Part shown: piece after piece, positions 1-4,805 of the stretch | Numbering within the stretch: position 1 is the first letter of the stretch | Layout: each line of letters opens with the position of its first letter | Assembly: GCA_004554395.1 (NCBI GenBank) | Contig: SFMP01000109.1 | Span: 1-7,912 of the forward strand | Direction of reading: 5' to 3' | DNA from: Myxococcales bacterium | Lineage (GTDB): Bacteria > Myxococcota_A > Bradymonadia > UBA4248 | Length of the DNA: 7,912 bases | The notes under the pieces: generated by a model | The model's input: the letters and a program-made list of their open reading frames with translations, nothing else | What the model was told of the DNA's origin: nothing | The model's database searches: none | Position numbers and translations under genes: made by a program

Positions 1-1335
1 AAGCGCCCACCATAAGTCGTATTTCTCGTCGCTCGAAGAACAGGTCTGCGCGCGGAGCGAATACGGGAATACCGCGTTTCTCAAGGTATTGTGCTAGCTT
101 GATGATATTTGTGTTTTTGACGGATCGAGCAAGAACTGCAACCTGGTTATAGTTGGTTATTTTTCCAGACGCTTTGAGCTTTTCGACAAATTGATAAAAC
201 CTTTCGCACCAGTTTTCTGCATTCTCGCCCATGACTTTGACAACACCGTGGTAAGGTGCTGTCTTGGTTGTTTGCAGGCTTGCATTTTCTATTATCTTTT
301 CGTGTCGATAGGATATATCGCCATTTTTCCAGCCACCAGATTCTCCATCGGACTCCCATGTTTCACTCATCCATCGGTTACAGAAATCAATAATATCGTG
401 ATGCGAACGGTAGTTTTTTGTCAATTCGATCTTTTGACACCCCGACGGAAAGTTCTCTCGAAAGCGAAGATTGTTCTCAACAGTTGCTCCGCGAAAACGG
501 TAGAGCGCTTGATCATCGTCACCGACAACGCAAATGCGATGATGTGGTGACGCTAGTTTAAGAAGTATTTGCTCTTGTATGATGTTTGTGTCTTGGTACT
601 CATCAACCATTAGATACCTAATCCGTTGTCGGAGTTTTCCAAGGACTTCTTCGTTTTTGAGCAAATGCCAGAAATGCGTTTGTATGAGCGAAAAATCAAG
701 CGCATTTTCTTCGGCTAAAATGGAACGATACGTTCGCACAACAGTAGCTAGAACTTTGAGCTTATCGTTTTCGCATTTGGCTAGCAGGTCGAGATCGAGA
801 TTCTCTTCGGAGACTTTGTTCACCAATGAACACAGCTTTTGTGCAGATGACCACAGATAGGTTTCGCAATTATTGAGTAAGAGTTTAATCCCGTCAATTT
901 CATCAAATCGCTTGTTATTCTGATAAATTAGGTACTGCTGATCGAAATCATCAAGTGTACGATAGTTGCGTTTGAGCGTTGTATACTGGCGATATTCGTC
1001 GAGTAGACGTAAAAAAATCGAATGTAGCGTGCCGATCAGCATATCGCTAATGTTGATCGGCATTCCGATCTCGATAGTACGATTAGAAATACGTGTGATG
1101 AGTTCTTTGGCGGCTTTTTCGGTAAAAGTCGCCAGCAAAATGTTCTCGACAGGAACGTGTTCGTCCACAATGAGGTGAACAGTTCGTTCGATCAGCGTCC
1201 TACTCTTGCCCGATCCGGGCCCTGCAATAACGAGTAGTGGCGCTTCTGTTATCTGAACAATCGCTCGCTGCTGTTCGTTGAGACTTGAATTATCTACGCT
1301 TTTTAGTGGGGTGGGGGGGAGGGTAGATTATTCAT
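1..1335 (-). CDS. UvrD/Rep-like superfamily 1 DNA helicase, N-terminal part, frameshifted at its start
   Basis: ATP-dependent 3'-5' DNA helicase/translocase of the UvrD/PcrA/Rep superfamily. About 445 residues are visible and the C-terminus lies beyond the left edge. Numbering assumes the frame is repaired. Seen: Q motif LNEQQRAI (19-26), Walker A GPGSGKS (39-45), motif Ia LLATFTEKAAKEL (67-79), GTLHS (102-106), Walker B DEYQDT (245-250), motif III VVGDDDQALYRFRGA (270-284), motif IV NYRS (308-311), then VAVLARS. The frame is open from about 1304 to 1. The only good start, ATG at 1335 with AGGAG at 1350-1346, meets TAA after ten codons (1305-1303) because of a C7 run; one extra C gives MNNLPSPPTPLKSVDNSSLNEQQ, joining the start to the helicase. 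Base composition is lower in GC than pnp or cadA, suggesting separate origin (inference). Generic family assignment is firm; whether it is true UvrD, a repair paralogue or a defence-associated helicase cannot be told without the C-terminus. Confidence 0.9.
1313..1319 (-). repeat. C7 homopolymer tract at the helicase start
   Basis: Seven G on the plus strand (seven C in the coding sense), flanked by further C-rich sequence (G4 at 1308-1311 and G3 at 1321-1323). It lies at codons 6-8 after ATG 1335. At length 7 the start and the helicase frame do not match; length 8 (or 5) joins them. This is either a slippage-prone on/off tract or an assembly error. Confidence 0.85.
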
Positions 1336-1345
1336 AAATTCAGAT

Positions 1346-1350
1346 CTCCT
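1346..1350 (-). promoter_or_regulatory. Ribosome binding site of the helicase gene
   Basis: AGGAG in the minus sense, ten bases before ATG 1335. It is the only strong Shine-Dalgarno near the 5' end of the helicase frame and therefore supports ATG 1335 as the intended start although that ATG is out of frame as sequenced. A GAATAATATTC palindrome lies about ten bases further upstream. Confidence 0.6.
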
Positions 1351-1377
1351 ATCGAATATTATTCAATCCGTCGGTAT

Positions 1378-1560
1378 CTATCTGCACCAGAGTGTAGCTC
1401 TGACAGCCACGCCTAGAAAGCCAAACAAGCTCTGATGCAGAACCGTTACACCGAGGTTTCCTACTCCAAGACGAAGTTTATAGCGAATAAAATTTTGCAG
1501 ATGGCGCGAATATAGGTATTTTGAGCAAATCGCATCTAGGTCAAACAGGTCAGGTGGCAT
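1378..1560 (-). CDS. Possible 60-aa small protein overlapping the ATPase stop (TAATG)
   Basis: An ATG at 1560 shares its A with the TAA stop of the cation ATPase (TAATG), the arrangement used in translational coupling, and the frame stays open for 60 codons to a TAG at 1378. The peptide starts MPPDLFDLDAICSKYLYSRH and has a C-terminal half rich in Gly, Val, Leu and Phe that could form one weak membrane segment. No Shine-Dalgarno precedes it, so it would rely on reinitiation by ribosomes finishing the pump. It fills nearly the whole gap between pump and helicase. I recognise no family. It may be a chance open frame: no independent support exists in the sequence beyond the overlap and length. 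Confidence 0.25.
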   Translation of the reverse strand: MPPDLFDLDAICSKYLYSRHLQNFIRYKLRLGVGNLGVTVLHQSLFGFLGVAVRATLWCR

Positions 1561-3686
1561 TACTGTGAAGGTAGTTGAATCATCCTCGTTGCGTTGAGCA
1601 CGGCAATGACCATGACGCCGACGTCGGCGAAGACGGCCGACCACATGCCGATGATGGCGAATGCGCCGAGGGCTAGGAAGGCGATTTTGACGGTGATGGC
1701 AAAGACGATGTTTTGCATGACGATTTGTTTCGTTCGGCAGGCGATATCGATAGCTTTGGGGAGTTTGGCCAAGTCGTCGTCCATGAAGACGATATCGGCA
1801 GCTTCGATGGCGGCATCGGAACCGATGCCGCCCATGGCGATGCCGATGTCGGCGCGAGCCAGGACAGGGGCATCGTTGACGCCATCGCCGACGAATGCCG
1901 TCTTCTTGCCGTTTTGTGCCGACGAGGCAATCGATTCAAACATCGAGACTTTGTCGCCGGGAAGCATATTGGCGTGGTATTCATCGAGACCGATGGCTTG
2001 GGCGACGTGTTGAGCGACGCGCGAACTGTCGCCCGTCAACATGACGCATTTTTCTATGCCGCGTTTGCGCAAATCCGATATGGCGTCTTTGGCGTCGCTT
2101 TTGATTTCGTCGCAGATCGATATGCAACCGAGGTATTGATCGTTTTTGGCGACATAGACGAGCGTTCCGAATTGCGACGATGGCATATATGAAATGCCGA
2201 TTTCACGCATGAGTTTTTCGTTCCCCGCATAGATGATATCGTCGCCAATTGTACATTTGACACCGCGACCGCTCAATTCTGTATAGTTGTTTTTTGATAT
2301 ATCGTTTGGGTTGCACATCATGCCATGCGACTTTGCGCACGCCGATATCGATCGTGCAATGGGATGATTCGACATTTGTTCGGCGGTGAGTGCTGCATTT
2401 AATACATCGTCTTCGGTATATGGCGATTGCGCTTCGATAGCTGTGACATTGAAATTGCCGACGGTTAGCGTGCCCGTTTTGTCGAACACGACGGCGCCCA
2501 AGTGATTGAGTGCATCGAGATAATTGCCGCCTTTGACGAGGATACCGCTACGCGATGCAGCACCTATGCCGCCAAAAAACGTCAGTGGAACAGAAATGAC
2601 GAGTGCACAAGGGCACGAAATGACCAAAAACACGAGACTGCGATTGATCCACTCGGCAAATGCACCGCCCAAGAATGTGACGGGAATGAGCGTGAGGAGC
2701 AGAGCGCCCAAGACGACGATTGGGGTGTAATAGCGAGCAAATATCGTCATAAATCGTTCGGCTTTTGCCTTGCGCGATCCCGCTTTTTGGACGAGTTCGA
2801 GTATCTTCGTCGCCGTCGATTCGGCATAGGCGCGGGCGACTTTAATCGTGAGAACTTGAGTCGTATTGACGGCGCCCGACAAGACTTCGTCGCCCGAGGC
2901 GACGTGTTTTGGCTTCGATTCGCCCGTCAAAGCACGCATATCGAGCATGGCATCGCCATCGCAAACGACGCCATCGAGCGGGATGCGCTCGCCTGGTTTG
3001 ACGACGACTTCTTCGCCAATGGCGACGCGATCGGGCGCGACTTCGATCATATTGCCATCGCGAACGACGCGAGCCATATCGGGGCGGATATCCATCAAAG
3101 CCTTGATATTGCGTCGCGATTTGTCGACGGCACGGTCTTGAAACAACTCGCCTATCTGATAAAACAGCATTACGGCTACGGCCTCGGGATACTCGCCAAT
3201 GACAATCGCACCAATCGTCGCCAAAGCCATGAGAAAGTTTTCGTCGAAGATGCGACCGCGCAATATATTGCGCACGGCACGATATAATACATCGCCACCC
3301 AATATGATATATGAAATGAGGAGGCCCGCTACGACTGCCCAAGGTGGCAATAGATCGATATAATATATCATAATAAATACGATGGCAACGATGCCCCCGG
3401 CGACGAGGCGACGGAGGCGCCACGGCGAATCATCGTCGCCGTGATCGTGGTCTCGTTCGTCGTCCATGTCGATGACTTCGACATCGGGTTCAAACCGTGC
3501 GACGACGGCGCAAACCGTTTCTTTGACGCGCGAATCTTTGACCGTCGAATTGACGCGGAGGGCGATTTCTTGCGCCATGATATCGACGTTCGAAGCGAGT
3601 ACGAAATCGAGCTTTCCAATTTCGGTCTCGATCTTCTTTGCACAGTTTGGACAATTGAGACCTTTCAGTTTAAATCTCAGTTCCAT
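1560..3686 (-). CDS. cadA: Zn/Cd/Pb-exporting P1B-type ATPase
   Basis: ATP-driven efflux of soft divalent metals across the cytoplasmic membrane; 708 residues, normal for CadA/ZntA. Seen in order: N-terminal metal-binding domain with CPNC at 12-15; an Asp/His-rich linker DDERDHDHGDDD (75-86); membrane segments from about 94; actuator TGES (254-257); the transport motif CPC (358-360); phosphorylation motif DKTGT with Asp402; nucleotide-binding HP (441-442); hinge GDGVND (600-605); Lys667 and Asp688 in the last two membrane helices. CPC plus this Lys and Asp is the signature of subgroup P1B-2 (Zn, Cd, Pb), not of copper pumps. The start at 3686 is chosen because the metal domain begins there and GGGAAAG precedes it; in-frame ATGs at 3722 and 3761 are alternatives. 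It lies 175 bases after an SmtB/CadC-type repressor that presumably controls it. cadA versus zntA naming is arbitrary here. Confidence 0.95.
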   Translation of the reverse strand: MELRFKLKGLNCPNCAKKIETEIGKLDFVLASNVDIMAQEIALRVNSTVKDSRVKETVCAVVARFEPDVEVIDMDDERDHDHGDDDSPWRLRRLVAGGIVAIVFIMIYYIDLLPPWAVVAGLLISYIILGGDVLYRAVRNILRGRIFDENFLMALATIGAIVIGEYPEAVAVMLFYQIGELFQDRAVDKSRRNIKALMDIRPDMARVVRDGNMIEVAPDRVAIGEEVVVKPGERIPLDGVVCDGDAMLDMRALTGESKPKHVASGDEVLSGAVNTTQVLTIKVARAYAESTATKILELVQKAGSRKAKAERFMTIFARYYTPIVVLGALLLTLIPVTFLGGAFAEWINRSLVFLVISCPCALVISVPLTFFGGIGAASRSGILVKGGNYLDALNHLGAVVFDKTGTLTVGNFNVTAIEAQSPYTEDDVLNAALTAEQMSNHPIARSISACAKSHGMMCNPNDISKNNYTELSGRGVKCTIGDDIIYAGNEKLMREIGISYMPSSQFGTLVYVAKNDQYLGCISICDEIKSDAKDAISDLRKRGIEKCVMLTGDSSRVAQHVAQAIGLDEYHANMLPGDKVSMFESIASSAQNGKKTAFVGDGVNDAPVLARADIGIAMGGIGSDAAIEAADIVFMDDDLAKLPKAIDIACRTKQIVMQNIVFAITVKIAFLALGAFAIIGMWSAVFADVGVMVIAVLNATRMIQLPSQ

Positions 3687-3783
3687 GCGCTTTCCCTTTA
3701 TCGTTGTAGCTACTGTTGCCATCACTTCCCTGCTCAGCGATCTTGGCATCGAGAAAAGCATTGCAACGGCAAACGTTGTGAAA

Positions 3784-3822
3784 ACAATATGTTAAATATA
3801 AGAGTTGAACAATTATTGAACT
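3784..3822 (-). promoter_or_regulatory. Putative promoter/operator of the metal ATPase
   Basis: Site AGTTGAACAATTATTGAACT (plus, 3803-3822) is an imperfect inverted repeat (AGTTnAAnAA / TTnTTnAACT) and aligns base for base with the two sites before the repressor. It overlaps a weak promoter read on the minus strand: TTGTTC at 3812-3807, 17-bp spacer, TATTGT at 3789-3784. Repressor bound here would block the pump's own promoter. Operator is better supported than the promoter boxes. Confidence 0.45.
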
Positions 3823-3845
3823 GTTGTCGGCGCGCGATCGATGAC

Positions 3846-3859
3846 GCATCGACCGATGC
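3846..3859. other. Hairpin directly after the repressor stop
   Basis: GCATCG-AC-CGATGC, a perfect 6-bp palindrome two bases past the repressor stop codon on the minus strand. No T-run follows, so it is not a classical terminator; it could stabilise the mRNA end or partly separate repressor and pump expression. Confidence 0.25.
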
Positions 3860-3861
3860 CC

Positions 3862-4233
3862 CTATTCTCGCATGTGTTCGAAGCCCGTTTTGAGGATCAT
3901 CGCGACGTGGTCGTCGTCGAGGCTATAGTAGACGATTTGGCCATCGCGACGGGCTCGCACGAGTTTCGATAGCTTGAGCGCATTGAGGTGATGCGAAACC
4001 GCCGACTTCGTAATATCGAGAATAACCGCCAAATCGCTCACGCACAATTCGCGCGATTCGAGAGCATGGAGCAATTTGACGCGCGTCGGATCGCCAAAGT
4101 GACGCAACAAGCTGGCAACGCTAACATAGTCGTCGTCGGGCAAGAGATCCGCTTGCACACGTTCGACATCGGCCACATGTATGGCTGCGCAATTTGCGCC
4201 ACTTTTTCTGCCCTTTCCCAGTATACCGTCCAT
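3862..4233 (-). CDS. ArsR/SmtB-family metal-sensing transcriptional repressor
   Basis: Winged-helix dimeric repressor of 123 residues that leaves DNA when it binds metal. Seen: HFGDPTRVKLLHAL near the start of the fold, helix-3 segment ELCVSDLA (about 62-69), recognition helix SAVSHHLNALK (about 76-86), wing RRDGQIVYYSL, and a C-terminal DDDHVAMILKTGFEHMRE. This ending keeps the complete alpha-5 site of SmtB/CzrA: D-x-H, ten residues, H-x-x-E, known for Zn/Co sensing. Helix 3 has one Cys (ELCVS) where CadC has two (ELCVC). The N-terminal NCAAIHVADVERVQADL resembles CadC/ZiaR, with Cys15 and His19. Zinc is the most likely inducer (inference). Start ATG 4233 has AGGAG at 4244-4240, six bases away. 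It lies just upstream of the ATPase in the same direction; matching operator-like sites precede both genes. Confidence 0.9.
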   Translation of the reverse strand: MDGILGKGRKSGANCAAIHVADVERVQADLLPDDDYVSVASLLRHFGDPTRVKLLHALESRELCVSDLAVILDITKSAVSHHLNALKLSKLVRARRDGQIVYYSLDDDHVAMILKTGFEHMRE

Positions 4234-4257
4234 TTCGATCTCCTCTTAAAGTCCAAC

Positions 4258-4277
4258 GGTTGAGCAATTCCTAAACT
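4258..4277. promoter_or_regulatory. Operator-like site A, proximal to the repressor start
   Basis: GGTTGAGCAATTCCTAAACT: imperfect inverted repeat (GTTnAGnAA / TTnCTnAAC) matching the sites at 4360-4379 and 3803-3822. It lies 24 bases upstream of the repressor ATG, within the transcript if transcription starts near 4382, so it would act as a downstream roadblock or auxiliary site. Confidence 0.45.
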
Positions 4278-4335
4278 ATTTTGCGTTTTGTTTGAGTTTG
4301 CGCCTGCGGCGCAAACGAATCAATATACCGTCCAT
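4276..4335 (-). CDS. 19-codon upstream ORF made by the leader duplication
   Basis: ATG 4335 with AGGAG just upstream (minus sense AAGAGGAGAGCAAAATG) and stop TAG at 4278-4276. It encodes MDGILIRLRRRRKLKQNAK. The first five codons equal those of the repressor (MDGIL) because they are a copy of its start, after which the sequence diverges into a very basic stretch that lies on the hairpin 4296-4316. Translation is plausible because the ribosome binding site is as good as that of the repressor, which begins 42 bases after the stop. It may influence repressor expression as a leader peptide, or be a harmless by-product of the duplication. Confidence 0.35.
   Translation of the reverse strand: MDGILIRLRRRRKLKQNAK
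4296..4316. other. Perfect 9-bp hairpin in the repressor leader
   Basis: GTTTGCGCC-TGC-GGCGCAAAC. Related hairpins recur at 4435-4453 (TTTGCGCC-AAC-GGTGCAAA, one G-T pair) and 4474-4486 (TTTGC-GCC-GCAAA). The first copy lies inside the short upstream ORF. Confidence 0.5.
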
Positions 4336-4359
4336 TTTGCTCTCCTCTTAAAGTTCAAT

Positions 4360-4379
4360 GATTGAGCAATCTCTCAACT
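4360..4379. promoter_or_regulatory. Operator-like site B, just after the repressor promoter
   Basis: GATTGAGCAATCTCTCAACT contains the perfect inverted repeat TTGAG-CAATCT-CTCAA and aligns with sites A and C (shared pattern RRTTGARCAATYNYTNAACT). It starts a few bases after the predicted transcription start, a usual place for an autorepressor to bind. Confidence 0.5.
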
Positions 4380-4388
4380 ATTGAGTTG

Positions 4389-4417
4389 ATCGTAACGCTA
4401 TGAATTGCTCATGTCAA
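4389..4417 (-). promoter_or_regulatory. Sigma-70-type promoter of the repressor
   Basis: Minus sense: TTGACA (4417-4412), spacer of exactly 17 bases, TACGAT (4394-4389). The -35 is perfect and the -10 matches 4 of 6. Transcription would start near 4382, next to operator site B, giving a leader of about 150 bases before the repressor ATG. Confidence 0.6.
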
Positions 4418-4483
4418 TTGCGTTTTTGTTTGAGTTTGCGCCAACGGTGCAAAAGATTCGATATGTGTTGAGGTTTGCGCCGC

Positions 4484-4520
4484 AAAAAAGGCGGCGTATT
4501 GGCGCATGCCAATAGCCGCC
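4484..4520 (-). terminator. Rho-independent terminator, last unit of the palindrome array
   Basis: Arms GGCGGC/GCCGCC and TATTGGC/GCCAATA around GCAT (4490-4520), with one unpaired G at 4496. On the minus strand the hairpin is followed by six T (4489-4484). It would end read-through from pnp before the metal-resistance promoter at 4417. Confidence 0.7.
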
Positions 4521-4779
4521 GCAGCGGAGGCGTATGCGCGCAACGCAGTGAGCACATAGCCGTAGCCAGAGCCCGTATCGGCTTTGCCGATAGGGCGGCA
4601 AGAGCCCGTATTGAGCGATAGCGAAATAGGGCGGCAAGAGCCCGTATTGAGCCCATAGGGCGAGATAGGGCGAAAAAAAGCCCGTATCGGCAAAGTCGAT
4701 AGGGCGGTAGATGTCTGTATCGCCGTAGGCGATAAGACATCGTTTGGCCGTATGGAGCGCGAGCGAAATGGGGCAAACG
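4490..4779. repeat. Array of eight imperfect palindromes with a shared bulged-G architecture
   Basis: Units: 4490-4520, 4529-4561, 4571-4596, 4604-4632, 4640-4671, 4680-4705, 4710-4741, 4741-4779. Each has an outer stem, then a single unpaired G on the plus-strand left side, then an upper stem beginning TAT and closing ATA (ATG in the last). Outer stems differ but remain paired: GGCGGC/GCCGCC, GGC/GCC, GCCC/GGGC (four times), GATGTCT/AGACATC, CGTTTG/CAAACG. Upper stems also covary: TATTGGC/GCCAATA, TATCGGC/GCCGATA, TATCGCC/GGCGATA. Units 3-4 and 4-5 are separated by the same GGCAAGA. Neighbouring arms can pair alternatively (GGGC of one unit with GCCC of the next; 4755-4761 with 4778-4784). 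Long open frames here exist only because the units lack stops. Confidence 0.8.
4673..4705 (-). terminator. Rho-independent terminator inside the palindrome array
   Basis: Unit 6 of the array, GCCC/GGGC and TATCG/CGATA arms (4680-4705), is followed on the minus strand by seven T (4679-4673). It lies 101-133 bases past the pnp stop and is the first array unit with a T-run, so it is the likely main pnp terminator. Confidence 0.65.
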
Positions 4780-4805
4780 CGCTCGGGAAGCCGTGTGGGG
4801 CGGGA

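Larger units (their letters stand above)
4222..4460. repeat. Imperfect tandem duplication of the repressor leader
   Basis: Copy A starts at 4222 and copy B at 4324 (offset 102). Both share TATACCGTCCATT, TCTCCTCTTAAAGT, TTGAGCAAT, ACTATT and TTGCGTTTT-GTTTGAGTTTGCGCC in the same order. In the minus sense each copy has a ribosome binding site, an ATG followed by GACGGTATA, and an operator. Copy B has 35 extra bases (4383-4417) absent from copy A, and these hold the promoter. Both copies end in a TTTGCGCC-type hairpin (4296-4316 and 4435-4453). Confidence 0.8.

Noticed and set aside
191..550. 119-codon open frame on the plus strand in the helicase region
   Set aside because: Antisense to the continuous UvrD-like frame that carries motifs II to IV.
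2502..3287. 261-codon open frame on the plus strand opposite the metal ATPase
   Set aside because: Antisense to an intact P-type ATPase with all motifs; no family features of its own.
4398..4776. Overlapping 79-, 94- and 120-codon open frames on the minus strand across the palindrome array
   Set aside because: All three frames stay open together and give repetitive Arg/Tyr/Pro-rich peptides, as expected when stop-free palindromic units are repeated; no ribosome binding site seen.
4490..4779. Integron attC site array
   Set aside because: The palindromes lack the paired R'/R'' core sites (GTTRRRY and RYYYAAC) and contain no cassette genes between them.
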